Source: Aspergillus flavus
Taxonomy: Eukaryota; Ascomycota; Eurotiomycetes; Eurotiales; Aspergillaceae
DNA length: 64,000 nt
Assembly: GCF_009017415.1 (NCBI RefSeq)
Contig: NC_092405.1
Span: forward strand, 1 to 64,000
Direction: 5' to 3'
Numbering within the stretch: position 1 is the first letter of the stretch; the number at the start of each line of letters is the position of its first letter. Below are positions 15,601-25,587 of this stretch, piece after piece. Made by a program: the position numbers and the translations under genes. The notes beneath the pieces were generated by a model. That model was not told the origin of the DNA and did no database searches. It saw only the letters and a program-made list of their open reading frames with translations.

Positions 15601-16250
15601 ATCTTTCTTAATCTAATCTAGATAAAAATTATTATAATCTATATAAATTATATAGATTATATAGCTATTTTTTATTATTTTTAAAAATTTTATATAATAG
15701 ATAGCTATTTTATAAATCTCTAAAACTTATAAATATCTAATATTATCTTTTTTAAAAGATTATAATTTTAATTAATATTATTATTATAGATTTTTATCTA
15801 GTATATTTTATTAAAAATAGATATATAAAATAGAATAATAATAGAATAATAATAACTAATTTCTAAGTAAAAAATATTTAATAAATAAAAAATATTTAAT
15901 AAATTATTTATCTAGTAATTATTTAAAAGAACTATAGATATTAATATTAACTATTATAATAAAGTTATATATATTATAGTAGTAATATAATTAAATATAT
16001 TAATAATATAATAAATTTATAATACTAATAAGATATATTATATTATTAATATAAAAAAATTATAGTAGTAATATAATAGATAAAAATATATAAAAATATT
16101 TATTTATATATTTAATTTAATTTTTTATAATTAATTTATTTAATTATTATAGAGTTATCTTTAGTAATAAAATTAATTTTAATTTATTTATATTTTTTTA
16201 ACTATTAAATATATATATTTAATAAATTTAGTTTTTTAGATTTAAGTTTA

Positions 16251-16430
16251 GTATTAATAGTAGTCTAGTATTAATTATATTTCTATAATAATAATAGTTT
16301 AATATTAATAGTAGTCTAGTATTAACTATATTTCTATAATAATAGTAATCTAATATTAATAGTAGTTTAATATTAATTATATTTTTATAATAATAGTAAT
16401 CTAGTATTAATAATAGACTAGTAATAATAG
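16251..16430. repeat. 51-bp tandem repeat, about 3.5 copies
   Basis: A unit beginning GTATTAATAGTAGTCTAGTA recurs at 16,251, 16,302 and 16,353, with a final partial copy to about 16,430. It sits just before the third partial element copy. Confidence 0.75.
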
Positions 16431-16447
16431 AAATTCTATAATAATTT

Positions 16448-17256
16448 AATCTCTTTTTAAATCTATTATTTATAGATTATTTACTTTTAATAAAGATTTT
16501 AAAATTAATAATAAATCTAGTACTAATATTATTATATATTTTTAATATTTTAATTAATATATTAATATTAAGAATAGTTATAGTAATATAATAATTTATT
16601 AAAATAGATAGATAATCTAGCTAATATTTAGTTAATTCTATAAAGAATTTCTATTACTAGATTATTTTTTAGATCTAAATTATTTTTATATAAGATTTTT
16701 AATAGATCTAGCTAATTAAATAGTAAATAATCTTATTAAACTATACTTTATATTAATATACTTTATAAATAATAATAGATAATTTATTAAATTTCTAAAA
16801 AATAAAATAATCTATAGTTTTAAAAATAATTTAATAATAATAAAATTAAATAATTATAATAAAATTCTATTAATTTTATAGTATATAGAAATTATTTTTA
16901 AATATTATTATAATAATAAATAAATACTATATATTCTAAATATATAATTAAGATAATAAATATAGATTAGAAATTCTATTAGTAATAACTAATCTAACTA
17001 AATTTTATAATAAAATTTATATTAACTATAATATATTTTTTTAAATAATTAATATTTTATAAAATAAATAATTAATATAAAAAATATATCTAAATAATTT
17101 TATTAAATCTAAATCTAATTAAATCTAGCAGTAGATTATAAATCTATATAAAAAATTTAAGATAAATATATATTAATCCTAAACCGGCCCACCCGCTAAA
17201 TAGGCCGTACTGCAAACCAAATGTACTATCTTTTTCCACCCCTTCTGGACTAGAGA
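16448..17256. mobile_element. Partial third copy of the subtelomeric element (right end)
   Basis: This segment matches copy 2 from about 12,345 to 13,180, in the same orientation. The offset is about 4,106 bp at the left and about 4,075 bp at the right, the change being explained by a ~32-bp deletion near 16,640. It carries the right-hand terminal motif of the element. Only the 3' portion is present, so this is a truncated copy. It fixes the conserved right boundary of the element. Confidence 0.7.
17166..17256. repeat. 90-bp terminal motif, copy B
   Basis: Second copy of the terminal motif, closing the partial third element copy. It keeps the CTAAACCGGCCCACC and CCCCTTCTGGACTAGAG stretches nearly unmutated. 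Confidence 0.8.
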
Positions 17257-17290
17257 TCTATTAGTAGTCTATATAGAAAGTTTACTTTTA

Positions 17291-17382
17291 ATATATATTA
17301 ATTCTAAACCGGCCCGCTTACTAAACAGGCCTTACCCCAATTCCAATGCACTATCTTGTTTTACCCCTTCTGGACTAGAGAA
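17291..17382. repeat. 90-bp terminal motif, copy C
   Basis: Third copy, only about 35 bp after copy B and in the same orientation. It marks the exact right edge of the AT-rich block; normal-composition DNA follows at once. Confidence 0.8.
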
Positions 17383-17390
17383 TATAGACA

Positions 17391-17983
17391 TTAGGGATTA
17401 TAATGGTTAGTCTTTATGTTATAGATTCACCCTATAGATATTCTGTTGCCATTAAGCAATAAGAACCTCTGGCTGACAATAGCTAATATTCAAATATTCA
17501 AGCAAATACTGTTCCGACACACACAAAGATACTCAGGTGCAGGAGACTGACGAATAACATCATCACTCCCAGTGGGACATATATATAGATTTGAGGGAAC
17601 AGAGAGGTGGACTATGTGTGATTCCAAATCGACACTAGATAGACGATTGCGAGGCCATGGTGGATACGAAGAAAGAGCTCATAAGTAATACGACGACAGT
17701 ACGGAATAGAAAATGTTACACTCCCTAGGAATGGCATGGCTGCTTGAAAAACAGTCAGCTTGTGGAAATGCAGCGTAGTCACTCAACATACCATCAGGGG
17801 AAATAGATCACGTTGATTCTGGAGAGAAAGCTCCACCTCTTGGACCACCAGCGCATTGAGACGTGGAAACTTGCGTGCACTCCGTCCATCCAACCTGTCG
17901 CCTGATGGACCTAGCGGCATGTTCGAAGGGTTATTCCTAGAATATCGGCCAGGAAGCTCATGTGTAAAGCGGATGCTTTCACT
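17391..17983. other. Intergenic, no gene seen
   Basis: First normal-composition DNA inside the AT-rich block. No reading frame with family-like content was seen on either strand. It may include promoter remnants of the broken GH71 gene that follows. Confidence 0.5.
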
Positions 17984-18921
17984 ATGATAGTTCGATTTTT
18001 CTGTCTCGTTGTGGCTATATTTAAGCCGTTCACAGGTTCACGCTGCTGCTGTCTTCGCGCATTTCATGGGACTGCATGCCATGTCCGTTGGCTAGAGTCG
18101 TAGGACTATCATTCTGATTAAGATGTGTAGGTTGCATCGCAGAAGAATTCACAGTGGGCGATTGGACGAAGAATATGCAGCTGACGTTAGATGCTCATAT
18201 TGGCGCATTTGCACTCTACATTGCGGCAGGGTGGCATTACAATATCCAAGCAGTGGAAGATGTCATCTATGTGCTGCATGAGTTTGGAAGCTACAACAGC
18301 TATTATAAATGCCAGGGAAAGCCTTGTGCATCAACTTCGGAAGAGCCGCGGAACGCTGCGGATTGGACCAACATTAAAGAGCTAACAGGCTCCCTTTTTA
18401 TGCCGGATTGGTCTTCGGTTGGAGCAGGCCCGGCCATGCAGTTAGCAGGGGTGGTCGCTGATGGCCTGTTCAGTAAGGATCCCGTCATCATGTTCATTTA
18501 TGACTGCGTAGAAACTCAAATTTCTGTTTCTTTGCATAGGTTGGGCGGCATGGCCATGGGGCAATCTGAACATGACAACCTACGTCGATGCTTCCTACGA
18601 CCAGACTCTAATGCCAGCAGGGAAGGCATATATGATGCCTGTCTCCCCTTGGTTCTATACTAACATGCCGGGCTATAATAAAAATTGGCTTTGGAGGGGG
18701 ATGACTTGTGGTATCAGCGTTGGATGCAAGTCTGGTATCTTCAGCCCATGTTCGTTGAGATAATCTCGTGGAATGATTTCGGAGAGTCTAATTACATTGG
18801 CGCATTGGATGACCGACAATACTCGCCGTTCGTGACTGGCAAAGCGCCATTCAATTATGCCAAATATATGCCCCATTGCGGCTGGCGCGACCTGGGCTAT
18901 TGTTCATGTACTAGGGAGTAG
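17984..18921 (+). pseudogene. Alpha-1,3-glucanase (mutanase, GH71), broken
   Basis: The encoded pieces match GH71 alpha-1,3-glucanases, secreted enzymes that cut fungal cell-wall alpha-1,3-glucan. A hydrophobic leader (MIVRFFCLVVAIF) starts at 17,984. The family's AVFAHFM motif follows at 18,048 but in another frame. Next come AHIGAFAL, YYKCQGKP and PDWSS segments (18,154-18,472), a good 67-bp intron (18,473-18,539) that restores frame, the YMMPVSPWFYTN block, and after a one-base loss in a G run near 18,700 the FVEIISWNDFGES block ending at 18,921. Lesions: frameshift after the leader, loss of roughly 25 residues after HIGAFALYIAAG, the G-run frameshift, and loss of the usual C-terminal part. 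The G-run shift alone could be an assembly error, but the other defects make this a pseudogene. Confidence 0.85.
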
Positions 18922-18985
18922 ACGCAGAAAAGCATGCACTGTATGTGCTCTGTTACTGATGACCTTCAAAGCATGCGTAGAGTAA

Positions 18986-19378
18986 TTAACAGACTGCGTC
19001 CCAAGCAACAATAGCACCTCCCTGAACTGGAGTGCGGCAGGTAGTCTCATCAGTGTCATCGAGGGCGTCGATCAGGTTGTTGCAATTCGCATCACTGTAG
19101 AAGCCGACAACACAGTCTGGCTCCATATATGTCTTCTGAAATGCAACAGCACTACCATACCGTATATTGGTATCACACCCATGACTCCCAACGCCAGTGA
19201 ACTCATCTGCGGCGCCAGTACATCGTGCATTCTGATGTAAGATGAATGACCAATCCCTGTTCTGCCGCTCTTCTATCAAGGTCGAGAACCCTGTGCTATT
19301 GGCAAGTGGCATCGAACCCGCACCGCTAAAAGATGCAGCGAAGACCAACGCCATCACTTTATTGAGCTGCATCTTCAT
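18986..19378 (-). CDS. Small secreted cysteine-rich protein
   Basis: A 130-residue single-exon protein. Residues 1 to about 22 form a typical signal peptide (MKMQLNKVMALVFAASFSGA). The mature part has six cysteines in the spacing ARC, HGC, PDC, ANC, TTC and a terminal C, so three disulfides are likely. It resembles the many lineage-specific small secreted proteins of Aspergillus; I do not recognise a named function. Its start overlaps the 3' end of the upstream gene on the same strand (19,359-19,718) by 20 bp, which is unusual for a fungus. An extracellular location is inferred from the leader only. Confidence 0.7.
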   Translation of the reverse strand: MKMQLNKVMALVFAASFSGAGSMPLANSTGFSTLIEERQNRDWSFILHQNARCTGAADEFTGVGSHGCDTNIRYGSAVAFQKTYMEPDCVVGFYSDANCNNLIDALDDTDETTCRTPVQGGAIVAWDAVC

Positions 19379-19718
19379 TTTTTTCTGCTTTATCTTCTAT
19401 TGGCACAGCTTCGATCTGAAAGGGTTGTGGCTCTCCGAATAAGTGGGCGCTCCCAGCTGGGTTGGATGGATCTCTTGGGCGTACTCGTTCGACGCGTGCT
19501 TGGAGAAGACAGGAGTTTATATAATTTCGATCTTTTGGGACGGACTGAATGTCATCACAAGTAATTCTGTAAAGGTACTTTGTCGGGTGAACTGGGATGT
19601 AGATGACCTCGTATGGTAAATGCGAGTCGTAATTGAGGATATCTTCCACGACGTCAGAGAGATTATGACTGCCTGGAGTACCCTTTATTTCACGCGGTGC
19701 CATATTGTTAGCCGCCAT
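19359..19718 (-). CDS. Hypothetical protein, 119 aa
   Basis: An open frame whose first ATG is at 19,718. The product is hydrophilic, with no leader and no membrane segment, contains a central stretch (LPYEVIYIPVHPTKYLYRIT) that looks like beta structure, and has an acidic Glu/Lys-rich tail. I do not recognise the family. The frame overlaps the start of the cysteine-rich gene on the same strand by 20 bp. It could be a separate gene or a truncated relic; the varied composition makes it more plausible than the chance frames around it. Confidence 0.4.
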   Translation of the reverse strand: MAANNMAPREIKGTPGSHNLSDVVEDILNYDSHLPYEVIYIPVHPTKYLYRITCDDIQSVPKDRNYINSCLLQARVERVRPRDPSNPAGSAHLFGEPQPFQIEAVPIEDKAEKNEDAAQ

Positions 19719-20038
19719 CCTTAACAAATTGGGAGGTGGGGGCTAGTAGTGGATATGATGGGATTTGGAAAATAATTGGCCTATGTTAGGATGTCCACCA
19801 TCTAACATCCAGGGGGAGGGGGGAAAGCGATCCATTTATAAAATAAAATATGGACACACCTGATTGAGACCCTTTTTCGCCACGCTAGATAATAGAGTAA
19901 AGATCAGCCAAAAGCAGAAAGCAACAAATACAATACGATTCTTTACGCTTAGTTTAAAGGGGTCTAATAGCATATAAGTAATGAGCGATACTACGTAGCA
20001 TTAATTTTGTGACCTCGATGCACCTCTATATAGAACGA

Positions 20039-20101
20039 GCATGATAAGCATGATAAGCAGGATAAGCAGGATAATCAGGATAATCAGGATAAGCAGGATT
20101 A
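20039..20101. repeat. 9-bp minisatellite (GCAGGATAA), 7 copies
   Basis: Seven consecutive 9-bp units: GCATGATAA twice, GCAGGATAA twice, TCAGGATAA twice, then GCAGGATTA. It lies in a gene-poor interval between small genes. Confidence 0.85.
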
Positions 20102-22212
20102 ATATAATTAGTGTCTAGAGGCTAAATCTTATGATGGGAGAGATGATATCATACTTCCTTCGACTTCTACTTACACGACATGCCAATATGTATTCCCTAG
20201 ACAGTTGTGCTAGTTCCAATCCTTGCCAAGGGCATCCAAACCTGATCAACACTTTATGACGTCGTTATGCTTTTGCCCCCAAAGAATACTCTGTCACATA
20301 CGAAGACATTATGGTGGTGCCCTCCTGAAGGAGAGGGAAGTACTGAACTCTCAGTCTCGTTTCCAAACTGGATAGGCAGCACCTGAGAAATGTACATGTC
20401 CTCCAATTCACTATTATAAGCGATATGTTTCCGCTGTCTTACTAGAAATATGGTGAGCCACACTCAGCACCTGAGAATTCCTGCATTAGCACCTTTGGAA
20501 ATTTGCACTGGATGAGATGATATTGTCCTATTCCATCATTCAAGTTCATCATTCAAGTCCAAAGGCGATAGAGCGGCCAAGAGTGCTCCGCACTTGGCTT
20601 GGTATAGTTTAGTCTGAAATTTTCGGACCAATAAGGTTGCCTTTTAAACCACTGTTGGTAGGTACTGACATAGCTCAGTCAATCCATAGCAGGTTTGCGG
20701 AAGAGGGGTTGCCAGCCGCCTTTCACTCAAACTGAAGGCTGTTTGTGGGGTGCCGTCTCACCCCATGGAAGATGCACGTTCTCTGCACGTCTAACGATTG
20801 CTGTGGATAAGGAAAGAATTGACTATACGGGAACGGGATCACGGGGTATGCCCGCAACCGAGTTTTCTGTGTCGCTACGGAGTAACATGGTCAACTGGTC
20901 ATCAGGTCGTGCAGAAATAAAGCTCCTTGCAATGCACCGTCAGTTAATCATCGTCTTTATAGAAATCGTTGCACGTTCATTAAATACGCAAACAACACAC
21001 GGAAGGGGAGACTGAAGCTGCAAGTACTTTCTTCGTCTGAGTTGCCTTGCCTAGAAGAGAGATGCCCCTCAAGGGTGCATTGCGGCAAACACAGTCTACA
21101 TTCGCGGCCTTTCCATTAATAACACTTCGTAAAGCGCGGAAAATCGATGTACAGGGTTCAAGTAAAGGCATATCCTGGATTACATAAGGGGATTAGGCAT
21201 ACGCGACGCTGCGCTTAGGCCTAAGCTGTGCCTACGAGGGTCGAGTGCTACCATCCTCCCCCAGCCAGAATTTGTTCGCCGATTTAATTGATTTCAGGAT
21301 GTAGATGGGGGTTTTGTACACCTAGCTCATCTGTAGTGAAGGTAGATATTACGGCGAAGTTGTAATGAAGAGCCATACAACTGGAGGGTAGGGGTGGAAG
21401 TACAACCCTTGACTCCAATCGGAGAAATCAGTGATAATGGCCTGGCAGGTGATTTCGGCCCGAATCAACCCAAGATCCAGCAATTGTTCCTGTCCAAACA
21501 GTTGCTGGCTTCCGAATTAACCGATGTTACTTCGTGGGGGCAACTGATTAATGTGTACTTTTGAAACCTTAGGAACGGCTGTACGCCAAGTGCCAAGCTA
21601 GCTTCACTACTAGGTATAGAGTTACAGATCTATTACTGGTATAGGTCCTTTTCCAAGGCGCAATCTCAAAGCGGGGACAACCTTTTTGACTAGGATGCGT
21701 ACCTGTTTATTTTTCAAAAACAAGTTTATTTCACCAGGCTAACCGAGGAAAATATGTTGTCAACCCCGCATCCCTACAGCCAAGCTTGCAATTTTGCCTC
21801 TGTTGGCTGCTTTTGCACTATCCACTACAGATGTTTGCCGCCCAAGCCTCCATCAATAAACAACACAGATTCCAGGAATTTTGCTGTGTCACAGGTTTAC
21901 TCTCCGTAAAAGTATCAAATCTACAATCGACAAGCGCTTGCATATATTGATCCATTCACGGTCATCACTACACGCCTCTTCCATATCAGCTGTTTGGTCG
22001 TTACACCACTCCGTAAAAGAGAAAAGCACTTGGTCATGCCCCATCCTGAAGCTTAGAGCACAATCTCAACTTCTAGCAGAATAAAACTTGCTCAGTGAAA
22101 TGAGCTCATACTTCTGCTATCATGCAATGGTACTTTCCCTTTAAAACAAAATTGTATTGGCGCCGCCTCATTTCCCCAAAAGGGGCGATGCGGTCTCCCC
22201 GCCAGGCAACAG

Positions 22213-22250
22213 GCGCATAAGCACCATAAGCACCGTAAGCACCATAAGCA
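22213..22250. repeat. 9-bp minisatellite (GCACCATAA), about 4 copies
   Basis: GCGCATAA followed by GCACCATAA, GCACCGTAA, GCACCATAA and a partial unit. It shares period and the GCANNATAA pattern with the array at 20,039. Confidence 0.8.
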
Positions 22251-22408
22251 CTAACATCTTCCAAGAAAAAAGTGCGAGGCCACCGGCATCCGAATTATCT
22301 GGAGTGGTTGTCATCTAGCTCATATATATGGATGTCTGAACTTATGTGGAAATCAGTGATTAAGAGGAAACATAAAAGCAAGCCTTCGCGCCTCCGTTAC
22401 CAATAATC

Positions 22409-22681
22409 ATGAATTCAGAAGACAGGGACGAGATTCATATCAAACTTGTTGTGGCCACTCCTATCGAAGACTCGGTCATATCCGACATCACAGAACGTCT
22501 TCAAAAAGTCCATTCCGATACTACCCTCACTTCGATCACCCAGAGCGAAGGCGCTCTTTTCTTCCATTGTCCTTCATCTAACCCCGAGGTCCGGGACAGA
22601 TTTGTGGATCTATTCATACAATGGCTGGACACTCGAGCGGTATCAATAACAAACTACAATATAATACTCGGACGGTTATGA
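22409..22681 (+). CDS. Hypothetical protein, 90 aa
   Basis: A single-exon frame starting MNSEDRDEIHIKLVV with a believable ATG context (ATCATGAAT). The product is a small soluble protein with alternating beta- and helix-like stretches and no leader; family unknown. Its TGA stop overlaps an ATG (ATGA at 22,678-22,681) that begins a frame leading into the secreted protein next door. In a fungus this overlap is probably chance. Confidence 0.4.
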   Translation: MNSEDRDEIHIKLVVATPIEDSVISDITERLQKVHSDTTLTSITQSEGALFFHCPSSNPEVRDRFVDLFIQWLDTRAVSITNYNIILGRL

Positions 22682-23054
22682 GATTCATTCTTCGAGAACG
22701 GTGATTCTGCTGCTACCCGTTACCGCGGCCTCTCCCATTTCTGCCAATCCCGCAGACATCGCTCTATCATCTCTCGAGAAGCGCGATCGTTATATGTTTA
22801 ATTGTTACAGCCCCGGCCGGGCCTGCCGTGGCACTGGTGATACTTCAGGAGCGGGGGAATCCCCAGCGGGGTGCTCACCTATCAACGCCAATGGTTGTTC
22901 CCAGTTCTCTTTCAATGGCGGTGGGCAATGGCGCCTGACGGGATACCTTAATCGGCAATGCACCGGGCAAGAGATCATACGCGTGAATGGGGGCTCAGTT
23001 ACATGTCTCCAGGCACCCGGAAATTGGGCGGGATACATCATCAGTAAGATCTGA
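22678..23054 (+). pseudogene. Small secreted cysteine-rich protein, probable leader frameshift
   Basis: From about 22,701 the frame encodes a hydrophobic leader (VILLLPVTAASPISA), a Kex2-like LEKR site and a mature domain of about 80 residues with six cysteines (NC, AC, GC, GC, QC, TC). That is the layout of a processed secreted peptide. No in-frame ATG precedes the leader. The nearby ATG at 22,678 encodes MRFIL, a natural leader start, but in a different frame that stops after eight codons. A one-base insertion or two-base deletion between 22,690 and 22,700 would explain this. If a GTG start or an unseen upstream exon is used, the gene could still be active. Function is unknown. Confidence 0.5.
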
Positions 23055-24463
23055 GAGATGCTCTTGGGGGCCAAATGCTGCTATGACTGTTACTCTCGTT
23101 TACTGTGACGAAAGCACTTACACGAATTACATTATTAGTGAGACTTGAGGAATACTGTTACCGGGAAATGTTGATATGACCGAATCACTCTCGATTACCT
23201 TTTGTTTGTTTGTTGAACGAGTAGGGCATCTGGCTAGTTCATCTTGCGCGCGGCAGACACGAGGAGATAGACCCACGTAATGTCAAGGCCTGACCTGCCA
23301 TGTACCAACCCCTCTCTCTTCGGTCCTTTGCTAGGTGCCTCTTGACACGCGGGTATTGTGAAATTATAATTGTTGAGAATATATTCTGGACCGCCGCAGC
23401 GCGATTAGCCAAAAGCGTAATACATATCTTAAAAGTTGTACTGAATCTTCGAGCGTACTAACGTGGTGAATTGAAAGGTGATCCGATGGCTGCCTACTGC
23501 CAACTGGCTCAACTAGAAATCCCACCTATAATATACGTACCATGCCCGCACCACGTATCGTCCGGTATCTTTTCCATGTTTCCGAAGAATTCTTCGAGAC
23601 GATCAATCCGTTCTAGGAACAACAGGTTTCCTTCAATGTGACACCAACGTTTTCTGTCGTCCAATTCATATCGGTAGGAACCTCTGGACGATGACCATGG
23701 GAAGAGCTGATCTGAAAGAGACTACGGAATGGATGGCCTTTCTGTCCCGTTAGATGACTGTGTGAAATCTGGTTCATGTGGCCTCTAACAAAAAAGAATC
23801 TGTCACTGATGGTGAGTGAAAATGGTCAACTGGCGAGATTGATTGGACTAGCAGCTCTGTTAGACGGTGGTGTTTTAATACCTTGACAATACTGTCAGCC
23901 CGCCTATGTGCAGCCATGACTGGAAAGGGTGGGTTCCTGGTGATCAAGGACTTTGGCACACGCTATAGTCAACCGCTTTCCTGCTGCCTAGCATGAGGAC
24001 TTCAGCTGGAACTTGAGGAAAGCAGCAGAGCTAATTGTTACTACTTGTACCTAGATTGCTTGAACGTGCTCTTGAGAACGGAGATGTCAACCCTGCGATA
24101 CGGGAACAGAAGGAATACTGAAGGAAATAGGGAGAAAAGATGCGAATTGGCTGGCTTTGGCATAGACTTGTTGGGAGCCATTTTAGGCGGCACTCGTGAA
24201 TTATGTATCACGAATTGCTCAGCGGTATTGTTGCTACGGAGGGTGGATTTGCTGAGCACATCAAGAATGCCCACATGTACTTTTGGACCCCAACAAGCAC
24301 TTGATGACTAGGAGACGTCTCTACCAGAAAGGCTTAGGACCAGGCTGAAACAAAATCGACGCCAATTACTAATCCCTGGTGCTCAGACGTATTATACGCA
24401 ACGCTACACTTCCCAGTCACTCAGTGCCACTATCATAACTAATAGCGCTGTCCGCATAGTTAC
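23055..24463. other. Gene-poor interval
   Basis: About 1.4 kb with no gene I can support. Overlapping short frames on both strands at 24,041-24,311 are mirror images of each other and lack motifs. Confidence 0.5.
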
Positions 24464-25587
24464 TCAGAAATTTGGAAATACCAGGCTGTCGGATGACTCC
24501 AGCGAAGAAAAAAACCTCTCTCTGGCGGAAGAAAAGAGGCGGATGAACTGTGCATCTCTGGGGATTACTTCAAGTATGACCCCGAGATGATACAATTCAG
24601 ATATCTTGTCAAACAGCTCCTTTCCTTCTGTACTGAGCGTGACCTTTTGCTTTAGCAGGGTTGCCACTGCATTTTCTTTGATCTCTTCCTCATTTCCCTG
24701 CCGATGCTTTGGTCAGTTGGGGTTCCCCTGCGTTTCTCTCCATTAACCTTACATTATCTGCCGTCCGAATAAGATGCGGAGTATAGCGGACCCTCTTCGA
24801 TGAGAGTTCCAAGGCAGCTGTTGCCTTTCCGTCAGTGGTGTCATTTACGATGGATTGGCTATCATTAACTATCGCGTTGCTATTCTAAAGCATTGATTAG
24901 CAAAAGCTCAAGCCGTAGACTAGGCTGCTTACCTCAGGGTTCTCGTTCCTGATAGGCCGAGGCATTTGCGAATAAGGCTGGTACATCTGAACGTTTGTTT
25001 CATTGGATGACTCCAAAGTCTGGCTGTTTGAAAGCAGTTCTGGGGGCCATGCCCAAAGTCCTCGTCTCATCGCATTGTCAGAGTAGGTGTCAGGTAGAGG
25101 AACATTTTGACCCCAGCATGCTGACGAGTCAAAGCCGGAAACATTTGGAAGAGAGCTGTCTGGGCAATGTTGTAGTTGTACCGGGATTTGGCTAATATAA
25201 GAGGGATCAGATGACTTATTGTCTGGGTGCAACGATTGAGCCGTGTGCCTCAGGCTCTCTTTACGCAACTTTGCTCTTGCACCTACAAAATTTTCGTTAA
25301 TATCCAATGCTCCGGCCGTTACACTTAAACACGCCTCTAACAGCAAAACTTGCCCGACATCTGATGAGAACACCAAATAGAGAAGAAGGAAGAAGAAAGT
25401 GGCAAGACTTGGAGAGAGTCTAGGAAGCAGAACAAAAAAACCGAGCCAGGTACATACGGAACTTGCGTTGTGCGAGACGATTCTGGAGTTTCCTTTGAAG
25501 GCTGACTTCTCGCAATTTTCTCTCAGATGAGGCCCTTTCTCCTCCTCTACGGTCGCCTTCAATCTGGATATCGTCACTCGTGTTCAT
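24464..25587 (-). CDS. bZIP transcription factor (four exons)
   Basis: Proposed exons on the minus strand: 25,587-25,458, 25,282-24,933, 24,884-24,753 and 24,697-24,464, joined by GT..AG introns of 175, 48 and 55 bp. All junctions keep frame and give 281 residues. Exon 1 ends in a bZIP basic region (LQRKLQNRLAQRKFR) with the N-x2-A-Q-x2-F-R signature that contacts DNA. The first intron splits the final Arg codon. Downstream of the basic region I see no regular leucine heptads, so the zipper is short or degenerate. The 175-bp intron is the least certain: an acceptor near 25,361 would also stay open but gives a less bZIP-like continuation. The C-terminal half is Ser/Pro/Gln-rich with no known domain. 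A nuclear regulator is inferred; its targets are unknown. Confidence 0.7.

Larger units (their letters stand above)
241..17390. repeat. AT-rich, RIP-like subtelomeric block
   Basis: About 17 kb of sequence made almost entirely of A and T, rich in TpA and nearly free of CpA, CpG and long reading frames. This is the look of repeats hypermutated by repeat-induced point mutation (C:G to T:A, preferring CpA). Small less-mutated islands remain at about 7,690-7,775, 13,110-13,175, 14,800-14,920 and 17,180-17,390. Several large direct repeats can be traced inside it (listed separately). I see no intact gene; the one 62-codon open frame at 2,409-2,597 is a low-complexity Ile/Tyr/Leu string. The right edge at about 17,390 is abrupt, with normal-composition DNA beyond. 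Confidence 0.9.
19728..22408. other. Gene-poor interval
   Basis: About 2.7 kb with no convincing gene. Short open frames are present (for example 20,254-20,463 on the minus strand and 20,695-21,015 on the plus strand) but they lack start context, splice support or recognisable motifs. Two 9-bp minisatellites lie here and are listed separately. Confidence 0.5.

Noticed and set aside
20254..20463. Minus-strand frame of 69 codons
   Set aside because: No domain, leader or splice partner; could be a relic but cannot be supported.
20695..21015. Plus-strand frame of 106 codons
   Set aside because: Composition looks random and no motif is recognised.
22678..22681. ATGA stop/start overlap suggesting translational coupling
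   Set aside because: Coupled translation of this kind is a bacterial feature; the downstream frame from this ATG stops after eight codons.
24041..24311. Overlapping frames on both strands
   Set aside because: They mirror each other and have no recognisable content.
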